From Massilia timonae CCUG 45783 (GTDB taxonomy: Bacteria > Pseudomonadota > Gammaproteobacteria > Burkholderiales > Burkholderiaceae_D), in contig NZ_JH992922.1 of the NCBI RefSeq assembly GCF_000315425.1, positions 605,460 through 669,459 on the forward strand: DNA of 64,000 nucleotides, in the 5' to 3' direction. Numbering within the stretch: position 1 is the stretch's first letter; each line of letters starts with the position of its first letter. The notes below the pieces were generated by a model. The model was not told the origin of the DNA, did no database searches, and was given only the letters and a program-made list of their open reading frames with translations. Positions 1-9,092 of the stretch are shown piece by piece. A program made the position numbers and the translations under genes.

Positions 1-842
1 TGGATCAGCTTGCGCTTGTCGGCGTCGGCGCGCAGCGCCTCGTTGCGCGAGGCCAGCAGGTCGCGCGTGCGCTCGGCCACCTTGTTCTCGAGGTCGCGCT
101 TGGATTCTTCCAGCGCCAGCGACATCTCGCCGATCGAGGCCTGCAGCTCGCCGATCTCACCGCCGGTGGTGACCGGCGGATGCACACGGAAGTTGCCGCC
201 CCGGATCTGGCGCAAGGTGCCGATCGCCTCGCGCAGCGGCACGATCAGCGAGCGCGCCAGCACCCAGGCCAGGATGCCGCTCGCGGCCAGCGCCAGCGCC
301 GCCATCGACAGCTCGATCTGGAAGCGGTCGGTCTGCTTGGCCATCATGTTCGCCGGCGACATCGTCACCCGCACCCAGCCGACGACTTCGGTGGTGAGCG
401 TGGGCGGGCGCGAATCGCTCGATGCCGACACGTGCGGCGTGCCGTTGTCCGAGAACAGGTTGATCCACACCACCTGCTTGCGGATCGGCGCCTCGTAGAA
501 ATGGGCCTGGGCGTCGCTGGCCGAATCGGACACCACGCGCACCGCGGCGCGTCCGCTGCCGTCGATCACGTCGACCTTGTAGATGCTGCGGTCGGACTGC
601 ACCAGGCCGTTGATGGTCAGGCGCAGGTCGGACAGGTTGCCCGAGATGACGTTGTATTCGGACGTCTCGGCCAGCGCGCGCGCCAGGATGCGCCCGCGCT
701 CGGCCAGCTCCTCGGCCACCTGGGCGCGGTGCGCATACCAGGAATACCAGACGAAGGAGGTGAACAGCAGGATCACCGGCAGCATGGTGATGACGGCCAT
801 GCGCCGTCCGACACCCCAGCCGCGCCAGAAACGCAGGTTCAT
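1..842 (-). CDS. Sensor histidine kinase, N-terminal part (cut by window edge)
   Basis: Only the first 280 residues are inside the window. They show a membrane segment at about 15-33, a periplasmic domain of about 140 residues, a second membrane segment at about 178-199, a HAMP linker (about 198-251, with VHPPVTTGGEIGEL) and the start of a coiled coil (VAERTRDLLASRNEA). This is the input half of a transmembrane histidine kinase; the kinase domain lies beyond base 1. The ATG at 842 overlaps the TGA of the binding-protein gene upstream (ATGA), so translation is probably coupled. It shares an operon with a response regulator and a periplasmic binding protein, which suggests the three work together. 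The layout resembles BarA/GacS-type kinases, but the output domains cannot be seen. Confidence 0.85.
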   Translation of the reverse strand, partial: MNLRFWRGWGVGRRMAVITMLPVILLFTSFVWYSWYAHRAQVAEELAERGRILARALAETSEYNVISGNLSDLRLTINGLVQSDRSIYKVDVIDGSGRAAVRVVSDSASDAQAHFYEAPIRKQVVWINLFSDNGTPHVSASSDSRPPTLTTEVVGWVRVTMSPANMMAKQTDRFQIELSMAALALAASGILAWVLARSLIVPLREAIGTLRQIRGGNFRVHPPVTTGGEIGELQASIGEMSLALEESKRDLENKVAERTRDLLASRNEALRADADKRKLI

Positions 843-1789
843 TGCAGGGCCGGCGCGCGCCGCGCGAAGTTGCGGGCGGCGTCGGTCACGCGCAGGTCGA
901 GCGAACTGGCCACCCCTTCGTTGATGATGGTGCGGAAGTAGCGCGGGAACTGCGGCGGATCGAGTTCGCCGGTGCGCACGAAGTCGGCGGCCAGCTCGGC
1001 CACCTGGGCGTTGATCTCCTCGATCTCGGAATACGTGGTGGCCAGCGCGCCGACCTTGACCATGTCGGCCGAAAAGCCGATCACGCCCTGCTTGCGGCGG
1101 TAGGTCGAGAGCAGGATGTTGCGCACGTTCTCGGCGTTGTAGATGTCGCTGTCGGGCAGCGCCAGCAGGGTCTCGGCGCGCGTCATGCTGTTGAGCGTGT
1201 GATTCAGGTCGTCGCCCGGCGCGTACATCTGGATCTCGGTCGCGTCGTGCAGCGCCGGCTTCAGGAAGGCGGTGTCGGGGCCGAGCAGCACGCCGACCCG
1301 CACCGGGCGGCCGTACAGCAGTTCGGCCAGGCGCATCTGGTCGTTCGGCGCCGGCTCGGCATAGATCGCGGTCATGGCCATGCGGCGCGGCTTGGGCAGG
1401 CGCGCGGTGAGCGTGCGCCACACCTGGCTCGAGGTATAGGCCGAGATCACCACGCAATCGCAGCGGCGCGACAGCGCGTCGCGCAGCGCGGTCGGGCCGA
1501 TCGCCACGTACAACATGCGGCGCTTCTGCGCCAGCTCGGTGCGGAAGGCCGCGAAGGTGGGCACCAGGCGCTTGTACAGGTCGTCGGCGATGCGGTGGGT
1601 GACGGCGCTGTCGTCGCCGGTCAGGATCTGGAAGCGGTAGCCCTGCGCTTCTTCGCGTTCGCGCTCCGCCTGCTGGGCGGCGTGGACGCTGCCGGCCGAC
1701 AGCGCCAGCATGAAGGCAAGGGCCAGCAGCGGCGCCAGCGCGGGGGCGCGCCTGCGCTGGTGGGGCATGCGGCGCGGGAGGATGGCCAT
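839..1789 (-). CDS. Periplasmic substrate-binding protein of a sensory operon
   Basis: A 316-residue protein with an arginine-rich start, a hydrophobic segment (LLALAFMLALSAGSVHA) and a probable signal peptidase site near residue 37. The body resembles the ABC transporter substrate-binding family PF04392: VGVLLGPDTAF, then LLALPDSDIYNAEN and GVIGFSADMVKVGAL in the usual order. No permease or ATPase gene is nearby. Instead it sits between a response regulator (4 bp upstream) and a membrane histidine kinase (4-bp overlap downstream). The inference is that it binds a ligand in the periplasm and presents it to the kinase rather than feeding a transporter. The ligand cannot be read from the sequence. 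Confidence 0.8.
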   Translation of the reverse strand: MAILPRRMPHQRRRAPALAPLLALAFMLALSAGSVHAAQQAEREREEAQGYRFQILTGDDSAVTHRIADDLYKRLVPTFAAFRTELAQKRRMLYVAIGPTALRDALSRRCDCVVISAYTSSQVWRTLTARLPKPRRMAMTAIYAEPAPNDQMRLAELLYGRPVRVGVLLGPDTAFLKPALHDATEIQMYAPGDDLNHTLNSMTRAETLLALPDSDIYNAENVRNILLSTYRRKQGVIGFSADMVKVGALATTYSEIEEINAQVAELAADFVRTGELDPPQFPRYFRTIINEGVASSLDLRVTDAARNFARRAPALQ

Positions 1790-1793
1790 CGCG

Positions 1794-2444
1794 TCAGGGC
1801 TCGATCAGGCCGTGCTTGACCGCCAGCAGGGTGATGCTGGCCTGGCGGTGCACGCCCAGCTTTTCCTTGATCGACTGGCTGATGTTGCTGATGGTCTTGG
1901 TCGACAGGTCGAGGCGCTCCGCGATCTCGGCATTGGTCATGCCCTCGGCCATCAGCTTGAAGATTTCCAGTCCGCGCTCGTCGAGCTGCGACTGCGGCGT
2001 GACTTCGCCGCGCACCGCCATGCTGGCCAGGCGCGACGCGATATGCGGCAGGAAGTACAGCTTGCCCTCGTGGGCATGGCGCACCGCGGTGGCCAGGTCG
2101 GCCGGGTCGCAATCCTTGGTGACGAAGGCGTGGGCGCCGAGGCGGTAGGTTTCCTTGATCAGGCTGTCCTGGTCAAACTGGCTCAGGAAGACGATCTTGG
2201 CCGCCGGGTCGGACTTGAGGATGGCCTGGGCCGCGTCCATGCCGGTCAGCTCGGTGCCGAAGCGCATGTCGAGCACGGCGACGTCGGGGTGCTCGGCGGC
2301 GTACAGCGCGGTCGCCTCGCTCGGGGTCTTGGCCTGCCCCACCACCTGCATGCCCGCCGCTTCCAGCGACATGGCGAAACCGGTCATGACGATCGGGTGA
2401 TCATCCGCGAGCATGACGCGGATGGGTTTGTTCTGTTCTGCCAA
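1794..2444 (-). CDS. LuxR/NarL-family response regulator
   Basis: A 216-residue regulator. The REC domain has the acidic pair D14-D15 (LADDHPIV), phospho-acceptor D59 (VAVLDMRF) and a lysine in FVTKDCD. A C-terminal LuxR helix-turn-helix follows (GMTNAEIAERLDLSTKTI). The frame stays open far upstream, but the start chosen is TTG at 2444: an AGGAG lies 7 nt before it and the REC fold begins right after. The first gene of an operon with the binding protein and kinase, it is probably the transcriptional output of that pathway. The unusual TTG start may keep translation low. Confidence 0.9.
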   Translation of the reverse strand: MAEQNKPIRVMLADDHPIVMTGFAMSLEAAGMQVVGQAKTPSEATALYAAEHPDVAVLDMRFGTELTGMDAAQAILKSDPAAKIVFLSQFDQDSLIKETYRLGAHAFVTKDCDPADLATAVRHAHEGKLYFLPHIASRLASMAVRGEVTPQSQLDERGLEIFKLMAEGMTNAEIAERLDLSTKTISNISQSIKEKLGVHRQASITLLAVKHGLIEP

Positions 2445-2714
2445 TTTGATTCTCCTGGCGCGTGGCCGGTGTGCGTTGCCAGTGTCTGGCGTTGCGTTGG
2501 CCGGGCGAAAAGCCACGGCACAGTTGGGAATTATTTCATACAACGGGCGGGGAAGCGAATGGAAAGGCGGGGAGATTTTGTACGCTCTGGTCCGCATTTT
2601 TGGGGCCCTTCCTTTCGCTGGACGCGTGGATGGCGAAGTCGCCCACCTTACGAATGGGCTTGCTTGGTACGTTGACGCACACACAACCAGAAACAAATTT
2701 ACTAGATTATGGAT

Positions 2715-2743
2715 TTGCAAATTGCTAGGACATAGCATATATT
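2715..2743 (+). promoter_or_regulatory. Candidate sigma-70 promoter for the TonB-like gene
   Basis: TTGCAA (2715-2720) and TATATT (2738-2743) are 17 bp apart, in the AT-rich part of the 386-bp divergent region (2445-2830) between the response regulator and the TonB-like gene. It would leave a leader of about 80 nt. The rest of this region holds no convincing gene. A minus-strand promoter for the kinase operon must also lie here, but no clear one was found. Confidence 0.5.
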
Positions 2744-2830
2744 GATTCCAACGAGCTGTAGATATGCATTCTTCCAAGGTAGTAAACCTGGCGATCCCGA
2801 GGGGTCCCAGAACGAATAAAGGAGGTTGCC

Positions 2831-3493
2831 ATGCATTTTTCTGACATCAATCAAGGCGCCGGCGGCAAGGCCGGCAAATTCGCCCTGGTGGCCGGCCTGC
2901 ACGTGCTGGTGGCGATGGGCGTCATCAGCACGATGAATGCCAAGTCGATCTCGCTGCCCGCCATGCTCGAAGACAAGCTGGTGTGGATCCAGCCCGAGGT
3001 TCCTCCGCCTGCCCCGCCGCCGGAGCCACCGAAACCCGTCGCCAAGGCCGCACCGCCCGACATCGTGGTGCCGGACGTGGAAGTCGAGGTGCCTGCGCCG
3101 CCGCTCGAGCAGGTGATGGAGGCAAGCACGGAACCAGCGCCGGAACCGGCCCAGCAAACCCAGTCCGAGGCTCCGCCGCAGCCCGCCGCCGCGCCGTCGT
3201 CGAACAGCGGCCAGATGCGCAGCGCCGTGCTGGCCGACGCCAACGGCTGCGCCAAACCAGACTATCCGGTGCGCGCTGCGCGCAATGGCGAGACCGGGAC
3301 CGTGACCCTGGCGCTGCTGGTCGGGGCCGATGGCCGGGTGCAGGACTCGCGCATCCAGTCTTCCAGCGGCTCGCGTGAACTCGATCGCGCCGCCGTGCAC
3401 GCCCTGAGCCTGTGCAAATTCCAGCCGGCGATGAACGGCGGCACAGCCGAAGCCGGATGGGCGCAGCTCGCCTACGTCTGGACACTCGAGTAA
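2831..3493 (+). CDS. TonB family energy-transducer-like protein
   Basis: A 220-residue protein with the TonB plan: one N-terminal membrane anchor (about 17-36), a long Pro/Glu/Val-rich spacer (about 50-120, PPAPPPEPPKP and similar), and a C-terminal TonB-type domain with YPVRAARNGETGTV and LLVGADGRVQDSRI. Such proteins pass proton-motive energy from ExbB/ExbD to outer-membrane receptors. No exbB, exbD or receptor gene is next to it, so it may be an accessory TonB. A strong AAAGGAGG precedes the ATG by 5 nt, and a good terminator follows, so it is probably a single-gene unit. Confidence 0.85.
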   Translation: MHFSDINQGAGGKAGKFALVAGLHVLVAMGVISTMNAKSISLPAMLEDKLVWIQPEVPPPAPPPEPPKPVAKAAPPDIVVPDVEVEVPAPPLEQVMEASTEPAPEPAQQTQSEAPPQPAAAPSSNSGQMRSAVLADANGCAKPDYPVRAARNGETGTVTLALLVGADGRVQDSRIQSSSGSRELDRAAVHALSLCKFQPAMNGGTAEAGWAQLAYVWTLE

Positions 3494-3510
3494 GCCCCTT
3501 TTCCTCTTTC

Positions 3511-3543
3511 AGCCCGCCCCTCTTCATCCGGCGGGCTTTTTTT
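3511..3543 (+). terminator. Rho-independent terminator after the TonB-like gene
   Basis: AGCCCGCC (3511-3518) pairs with GGCGGGCT (3530-3537) over an 11-nt loop, followed by a run of seven T. Confidence 0.9.
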
Positions 3544-3627
3544 CGCCCCGCTTTTTCGTTCCTTTGACAGGCGCATCGAGGCCTGCGCGGGCGACATTTG
3601 CTCACAACAACAATGGAGAGAGAACAC

Positions 3628-5871
3628 ATGGATGCAACGAGCGCAGCAATACCGGCGATACGTCTCACCGGGTTCATGCACGCCCTTGCCGGCTGCCTGG
3701 GACTGGCCGTCCTGGTCATCCTGGGCTGGATGGCGTTGACGCGACAGGCACCGCCCGAACCGAAGGCGGAGATCGCGGCCGGCAGCTGGAACGCCCGCGT
3801 GCAGGAGCACATGCGGGTGCTCGCGGCCAGGCCGCGTTCGATCGCGACCGAAGGCAATGCCCAGGCGCGCGCATACCTGGCGGCGCAGCTGCGGGCGATG
3901 GGCCTGGCGCCGACAGTGCAGCGCGCCACGGTGCGCAAATCGGTCGTCTACTACTTCGGCGCCATCCACAACACGGTCGGCGTCGTCCATAACGTCGTCG
4001 CCAGGATTCCCGGCAGCGCGCCGGATGCGGGCCGCCGCCCGGCGCTGCTGCTCACCGCGCACTACGACAGCGGCAACGCTGGGCGCGATGCCGCGCGCGG
4101 CGCCGCCACCATGGCGGCCCTGCTCGAAACGGCGCGCTCCCTGCGCGCCGCGCCACCCGCCAACGACGTCGTGCTGCTGTTCGCCGACGGCCACCACGTC
4201 GGCGCGCTGGGCGCCAAGGGCTTCGTCGAACAGCATCCGCTGGCCCCAAACATCGGCCTGGCGCTCAAGTTCGATCCTGCCGGCGACGCGGGGCTGCGCA
4301 TGGTCGAGACCAGCGGCGCGGGCGGCGCCGCGCTGGCCGGCTGGATGCGCGCCGCACCCGAGCTGCGCGGCTCCTCGCTCGAGACGACCCTGGCGCGCAT
4401 GCTGAACGACGCGCCGCACGTCGGTCCGCTGGCGGCGCTCGATACGCCGGTGCTGCTGTTCGCCGGCGGCGAAGCCGATCCGCGACAACTGGGCGACGCC
4501 ATGCTGCGCCTGGCGCAGGCCTACGGCGACACGCCGCTCACGCGCGGGACGCAGACAGCCGCCGCCTATTTTTCGCTGCCCGTCGTGGGCCTGGTGCAGC
4601 ACGCGGCGTGGCTCGCCTGGGCGCCGACGATCCTGTCCTGCCTGATGCTGGGCTTCGCCTGGCGCCGCCTGTTCGGCGCGGACGGCGCGGTCGAGGCGGC
4701 GCAAGGCGTGTTCGGCGTGTGCTTCCTGCTGCTCGTGGTGCGCGTCGGCAGCTGGACCTGGCGCGAAGAGGTCGCCGCCGCCGGCCTCGCGGGCGAGCAG
4801 CGCCTGCCGCTGATGGTGTTGGTCGTGGCAAGCTGCGTCTTTGTCGCCGGGCTGTATCTGTTCCGGCGCAGCGTCGGCGCCGCAGCGATGGTGCTCGGCG
4901 CGCTGGCCTGGCCTGCGCTGACGCTGCTGCTGGTCGTCTTCTTCTTGCCCGGCGCCGCCTACGTGCTGGCCTGGCCGCTGGCGGCGGCGCTCGCCGCCTT
5001 CCTGGTATTGCAGTCGCGCTGGGGCCAACGCCAGGCCTTCGCCCCGCGCCTGCTGGTGCTGGTGGCCGGGCTGGCGCCGGCCGCCGCGCTGTTTCCGTCT
5101 GCGCTGCGCGATGCCTGGCTGCTGCTCGCGCCGCACCACATGTACCTGCCGCCGATGCTGATGGCGCTGCCGATGCTGTGCTTCGCCTGCCTGCTGCTGG
5201 TGCTGCGCATGGCGCCGGCCGTCGCCGCCCTGCTTGCGCTGCTGGCCGCAAGCTGCTTCGCCCTGCCGGGACAGGCGGCGCCGCGCATCGCGCTGCCGTC
5301 CACATCCGATGGCCTCGAACGCCTGGTCTACTACAAGGATGCGAACACCTGGCGCGCTTACTGGCTGCTGCCGGAGCAGCCGCTCGACGACTGGCGCCGC
5401 CAGCTGTTCCCCGGCCGCCAGCCGACCATCTTCGTCGAAGTCTTCGGCTGGAACAGCCCGCGCCAGTGGTATGCCGAGGCGCCGCGCGAGGATGCGATCG
5501 CCTTCCCCGAATGCTTCGCCCTGCTCAACACCGTCGGCAAGGTGCGGCGCGGCACGTTCACTGTGCGCTCAAAAAACCGCGCGCCGCACATCGAGCTGCG
5601 CATGTCGGGCGCCAAGGCGCTGCGCTCGCGGCTCGACGGCGTGCCGCTCACGTCAAAGGAGGCGCCGTGGATGCTGTCGCTGTACGGGATGGAAGACCGG
5701 GTGCTGCACTTCGAGATCGAGAGCGCGCCGGAAGAGATTTTCGCGATTACCGTGCAGGAGCGCATGCCCGGCGTGCCGCAGCATCTGCTACCGTCGCGCG
5801 AGCAAGGCGCCCCGTATTTACGGGAACAATCGGGAATGACGATGTCGACCGATATCCTGCGATTTTATTGA
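3628..5871 (+). CDS. M28-like membrane protein with a degenerate metallopeptidase site
   Basis: A 747-residue protein. After an N-terminal anchor (about 13-38) comes an M28-type domain, then roughly seven to nine membrane segments (about 325-560), and a C-terminal domain (about 570-747) with no recognised motif. The M28 zinc motif LLTAHYDS is kept (H145, D147). The bridging Asp expected about 15 residues on is replaced by Arg (RDAARGAATMAALLE), and the EE pair (base plus ligand) has become HH at 189-190 (LFADGHHVGALGAKGF). It is therefore probably not an active peptidase of the standard type. The layout recalls Pff1-like M28 membrane proteins. The start is the ATG at 3628, preceded by GGAGAG; an earlier in-frame ATG lacks such a site. 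An active M28 peptidase follows directly. Confidence 0.8.
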   Translation: MDATSAAIPAIRLTGFMHALAGCLGLAVLVILGWMALTRQAPPEPKAEIAAGSWNARVQEHMRVLAARPRSIATEGNAQARAYLAAQLRAMGLAPTVQRATVRKSVVYYFGAIHNTVGVVHNVVARIPGSAPDAGRRPALLLTAHYDSGNAGRDAARGAATMAALLETARSLRAAPPANDVVLLFADGHHVGALGAKGFVEQHPLAPNIGLALKFDPAGDAGLRMVETSGAGGAALAGWMRAAPELRGSSLETTLARMLNDAPHVGPLAALDTPVLLFAGGEADPRQLGDAMLRLAQAYGDTPLTRGTQTAAAYFSLPVVGLVQHAAWLAWAPTILSCLMLGFAWRRLFGADGAVEAAQGVFGVCFLLLVVRVGSWTWREEVAAAGLAGEQRLPLMVLVVASCVFVAGLYLFRRSVGAAAMVLGALAWPALTLLLVVFFLPGAAYVLAWPLAAALAAFLVLQSRWGQRQAFAPRLLVLVAGLAPAAALFPSALRDAWLLLAPHHMYLPPMLMALPMLCFACLLLVLRMAPAVAALLALLAASCFALPGQAAPRIALPSTSDGLERLVYYKDANTWRAYWLLPEQPLDDWRRQLFPGRQPTIFVEVFGWNSPRQWYAEAPREDAIAFPECFALLNTVGKVRRGTFTVRSKNRAPHIELRMSGAKALRSRLDGVPLTSKEAPWMLSLYGMEDRVLHFEIESAPEEIFAITVQERMPGVPQHLLPSREQGAPYLREQSGMTMSTDILRFY

Positions 5872-5942
5872 GAACTTGTCATAGAATGTTCCGCGCACGC
5901 CACGAACGTGCCCTTCCCGATCAACTCAAGTCGCAGGATTTT

Positions 5943-7568
5943 ATGTACAAGATCGTCTCTTCCCTCGTCCTCACCGCCCTCGCCGGCAGCCTGGCGCTGG
6001 CCTATCCGGCCTATGCCCAGAACGTGCAAAACGTCCAGGAAGCGCCGCTGCGCGCGCACCTGGCCCACCTGTCCGCCGACGCCATGGAAGGCCGCGGCAC
6101 CGGCCAGCGCGGCGGCGAGCTGACCGTCGCCTACCTCGAGGCGCAGGCGAAGGCCGCCGGCCTGAAGCCGGCCAACGGCAGCAGCTTCCGCCAGGCGGTC
6201 AAGATCGCCGGCGTGCGTTCGCTGCCGGCCAAGAGCGACATCGCGATCACCGCCGGCGGCAAGGCGCTGCCGCTGCAGTTCGGCGCTGACTGGGTCTGGG
6301 GCCCGGGCGACGGCAAGGCCGATCACAAGCTGGACGCGGACCTGGTCTTCGTCGGCTACGGCACCGTGGCGCCGGAAGAAGGCGGCTGGAACGACTTCAA
6401 GGGCATGAACCTGAAGGGCAAGGTGCTGGTGATGATGGTGAACGATCCGCTGCCGACCGCGGCGGAACCGAACCGCTTCAACGGCGAAGGCCTGACCTAC
6501 TACGGCCGCTGGACCTATAAATTCGAGGAAGCGGCGCGCCAGGGCGCGGCCGGCGCCATCCTGATCCACACCGACAAGTCGGCCTCGTACGGCTGGAGCG
6601 TGGTGCAGAACAGCTGGGCCAACGCCGAGCGCTTCCAGCTCACCGAAGGCAAAGTGGGCACCGGCCTGCAGGGCTGGATGACCGATGACACCGCACGCAA
6701 GGTGTTCGCCGCCGCCGGCCAGGACCTCGATAAACTGCGCGCCGCGGCCGAAGACAAGAACTTCAAGCCGGTGACGCTGAAGGCCCGCCTGAAGGGCACG
6801 GCCCGCGCAGAGGTACGCAAGCTCGAAGAGTTCAACGTGGCCGGCATCGTGCCCGGCACCGATCCGAAGCTCAAGGACGAAGTGGTGATCTACACCGCGC
6901 ACTGGGACCACATGGGCAAGCAGGGCACCCAGGGCGACACCATCTTCAACGGCGCGGTCGACAATGCCTCGGGCACCGGCGCGCTGCTGGCGATGGCGGA
7001 GCAAGCCGTCAAGCACCCGGCCAAGCGCAGCCAGATGTTCCTGTGGGTGGCGGCCGAAGAGCAAGGCCTGCTGGGCAGCGCCGCCTACGTCGCCAAGCCG
7101 CTGTGGCCGATCGCGAAGACCGCCGCCAACCTGAACCTGGACAGCCTGAACTGGGTGGGCCTGGTGAAGGACGTCAGCGTGCCCGGCAGTGAGCGCACCG
7201 AACTGGGCGCGATGGCGGCCGCCACCGCCCAGGCGATGGGTTTGACCGTCGCGCCAGCGAAACCTGACCTGGCCGGCGGCTACTTCCGCAGCGACCACTT
7301 CAGCTTCGCCAAGGCCGGCGTGCCGGCGTTCTCGGTGGGCGCGGGCCGCAGCTGGGTGAAGGACGTCGAGGCCAACAACGCCAAGGCCGCGACCTACCGC
7401 GACAAGTACCACCAGGCGTCGGACGAATACGATCCGAACTGGGACCTGTCGGGCATGGTGCAGCAGGCGCAGTACACGCTGAACCTGGGCCGCGCAGTGG
7501 CCGACGCGCCGAAGATGCCGGCGTGGAAGGAAGGCGATCCGTTCGGTAAGGCGCGCGCTGCCAAGTAA
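5943..7568 (+). CDS. Secreted M28 family zinc peptidase
   Basis: A 541-residue protein with a signal peptide (residues 1 to about 26, ending PAYAQ). It has a protease-associated-like middle part and a full M28 metal site: H320 and D322 (TAHWDHMG), bridging D340 (GAVDNASGTGALL), E372-E373 (WVAAEEQGLLGSAAY), an Asp in NLDSLNW and a C-terminal His in SDHFSFAKAGVPAFSVG. This predicts a two-zinc aminopeptidase acting in the periplasm or outside the cell. It lies 71 bp after the degenerate M28 membrane protein and ends in a strong terminator, so the two may be cotranscribed. The start at ATG 5943 is set by the signal peptide. Confidence 0.93.
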   Translation: MYKIVSSLVLTALAGSLALAYPAYAQNVQNVQEAPLRAHLAHLSADAMEGRGTGQRGGELTVAYLEAQAKAAGLKPANGSSFRQAVKIAGVRSLPAKSDIAITAGGKALPLQFGADWVWGPGDGKADHKLDADLVFVGYGTVAPEEGGWNDFKGMNLKGKVLVMMVNDPLPTAAEPNRFNGEGLTYYGRWTYKFEEAARQGAAGAILIHTDKSASYGWSVVQNSWANAERFQLTEGKVGTGLQGWMTDDTARKVFAAAGQDLDKLRAAAEDKNFKPVTLKARLKGTARAEVRKLEEFNVAGIVPGTDPKLKDEVVIYTAHWDHMGKQGTQGDTIFNGAVDNASGTGALLAMAEQAVKHPAKRSQMFLWVAAEEQGLLGSAAYVAKPLWPIAKTAANLNLDSLNWVGLVKDVSVPGSERTELGAMAAATAQAMGLTVAPAKPDLAGGYFRSDHFSFAKAGVPAFSVGAGRSWVKDVEANNAKAATYRDKYHQASDEYDPNWDLSGMVQQAQYTLNLGRAVADAPKMPAWKEGDPFGKARAAK

Positions 7569-7592
7569 GCAGTCAGGCAAGCGCTCGACATG

Positions 7593-7636
7593 AACGCGCC
7601 GGAGGACCACACTAGGTCCACCGGCGCGTTTTTTTT
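7593..7636 (+). terminator. Rho-independent terminator after the M28 peptidase
   Basis: AACGCGCCGG (7593-7602) pairs with CCGGCGCGTT (7621-7630), with an inner pair AGGACC/AGGTCC extending the stem. A run of T follows to 7636. Confidence 0.9.
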
Positions 7637-7660
7637 GGCCACCTTTTTTGAGAGCGAACG

Positions 7661-8509
7661 ATGCGCGAAGAAGACCTGGTGCTCGGCGACGGCCGCACGC
7701 TGCACTTCTACGACCTGGCGCCACCCGGCGAGCAGGAGCTTGTCGTGTTCTGGCACCACGGCACGCCAAACATCGGCCGCCCGCCCGAGCCGCTGTTCGC
7801 CCTCGCGGCGCAGCTGGGCATACGCTGGATCGGCTACGACCGCCCGGCTTATGGCGGCTCGTCGGAACGCAGCGGGCGGGACGTCGCCTCGGCGGCCTTC
7901 GACGTCGAGCGCATCGCCGACCGGCTGGGCATCAGGCGCTTCGCGGTGATGGGGCATTCGGGCGGCGGCCCGCATGCGCTGGCTTGCGCCGCCCTGCTGC
8001 CCGAGCGGGTGGTGGGTGCGGTCAGCATCGCGGGCCTGGCCCCGCCCGATGCGCAGGGACTCGACTGGTTCAGGGGGATGGGCGCATACGGGGCGGCGGG
8101 ACTGCGCGCGGCGGCGCAGGGGCGCGCGGCCAAGGCACATCACGAGGCGCTCGGGCTCGCGTTCGACCGCGAGATGTTCACGCTTGAAGACTGGGACGCG
8201 CTGGCGGGGCCCTGGTCTTGGTTCGACAGCGTGGTGGGGCCGGCGGTGGCCAAGGGGCCTGACGGCGCGATCGACGACGATATCGCCTATGTGACGCCGT
8301 GGGGATTCGATTGTTCGCACATCGCCTGTCCGGTGCTGTTCGTGCATGGGGTCCAGGATCGCGTGGTGCCGGCGTCGCATAGCGAATGGCTGGCGCGTCA
8401 CTGCCGTTGGGCCGAGCTGTGGCGGCAGCCGGGCGATGGGCATATCTCGGTGATGAACTACGCCGCGTCGAGCCTGGTGTGGCTGCGCGGGCAGTTGCGG
8501 GCGGACTGA
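7661..8509 (+). CDS. Alpha/beta hydrolase
   Basis: A 282-residue cytosolic protein with an alpha/beta hydrolase fold. It has an HHGTP oxyanion-type motif near residue 32, YDRPAYGGSS, the nucleophile elbow GHSGGG (S100), an acid-bearing segment (HGVQDRVVP) and the catalytic His in GDGHISVM. The substrate is unknown. It follows the M28 terminator and is read separately. The next gene, sodC, is convergent 61 bp away, with no obvious terminator between them. No strong ribosome-binding site precedes the ATG. Confidence 0.9.
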   Translation: MREEDLVLGDGRTLHFYDLAPPGEQELVVFWHHGTPNIGRPPEPLFALAAQLGIRWIGYDRPAYGGSSERSGRDVASAAFDVERIADRLGIRRFAVMGHSGGGPHALACAALLPERVVGAVSIAGLAPPDAQGLDWFRGMGAYGAAGLRAAAQGRAAKAHHEALGLAFDREMFTLEDWDALAGPWSWFDSVVGPAVAKGPDGAIDDDIAYVTPWGFDCSHIACPVLFVHGVQDRVVPASHSEWLARHCRWAELWRQPGDGHISVMNYAASSLVWLRGQLRAD

Positions 8510-8570
8510 CCGACCTTGCGGCGGATGGCGCGCCATGGGCTACCATCCGCTTTCTGCTGCGAGTCGTGGC

Positions 8571-9092
8571 TTACTGGATCACGCCGCAAGCCATGCGGCC
8601 GCCTCCGCCACCCAGCGGCGCCGGATGATCGGAGTGGTTGTCGCCGCCGACGTGGACCATCAGGGCCTTGCCCTTGATATCCGACATCTTCAGGCGCGGG
8701 GCGAGGACCGGGTTGGTGGCCATGCCCTTGGCATCCACCGTCAGCGCCGGCAGGTCGCCCAGGTGGCCGTCGCCCCATGGGGTGCCGTGCTTGCCGGTCT
8801 TGGCAGGATCGAGGTGGCCGCCCGCGGCGCCGGCCGGGACGGTCTTGCCGTCGGCCTGATTCGGCGCGCAACTGCCGTTGGCGTGGATGTGGAAACCGTG
8901 CAGGCCCGGGGTCAGGTCCTTGAGGTCAGGCGTGAGCACCACGCCGTACTTGGTTTCGCTGAGCTTCACGGTGCCCACGGTGGCGCCATCGCCTTTTTCG
9001 GTGGCCAGCTTGAGGGTCACGGTGTTATCGGCGGCACTGGCGGCAGCGCATACGGCGCTCAGCAGGACGGCGCTCATCCATCGCATTTTCAT
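8571..9092 (-). CDS. sodC: Cu/Zn superoxide dismutase, periplasmic
   Basis: A 173-residue precursor with a signal peptide (1 to about 21, AAASA). Copper and zinc ligands are visible: HGFHIH (H65, H68, H70), then GGHLDP and GDGHLGD, and [12 protein letters not shown] near the end. C75 and C169 are placed for the usual disulfide. It converts superoxide to peroxide and oxygen in the periplasm. The start is the ATG at 9092, 7 nt after an AAGGAG; an in-frame TTG further upstream is less likely. It is monocistronic on the minus strand. Confidence 0.95.
   Translation of the reverse strand: MKMRWMSAVLLSAVCAAASAADNTVTLKLATEKGDGATVGTVKLSETKYGVVLTPDLKDLTPGLHGFHIHANGSCAPNQADGKTVPAGAAGGHLDPAKTGKHGTPWGDGHLGDLPALTVDAKGMATNPVLAPRLKMSDIKGKALMVHVGGDNHSDHPAPLGGGGGRMACGVIQ

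Noticed and set aside
2445..2777. N-terminal extension of the response regulator
   Set aside because: The extension lacks REC similarity; TTG 2444 has a good ribosome-binding site directly before the domain.
4608..5942. Long open frame upstream of the M28 peptidase start, in the same frame
   Set aside because: It is Arg/Ala-rich, runs in another frame of the M28-like membrane protein gene, and the signal peptide at 5943 sets the real start.
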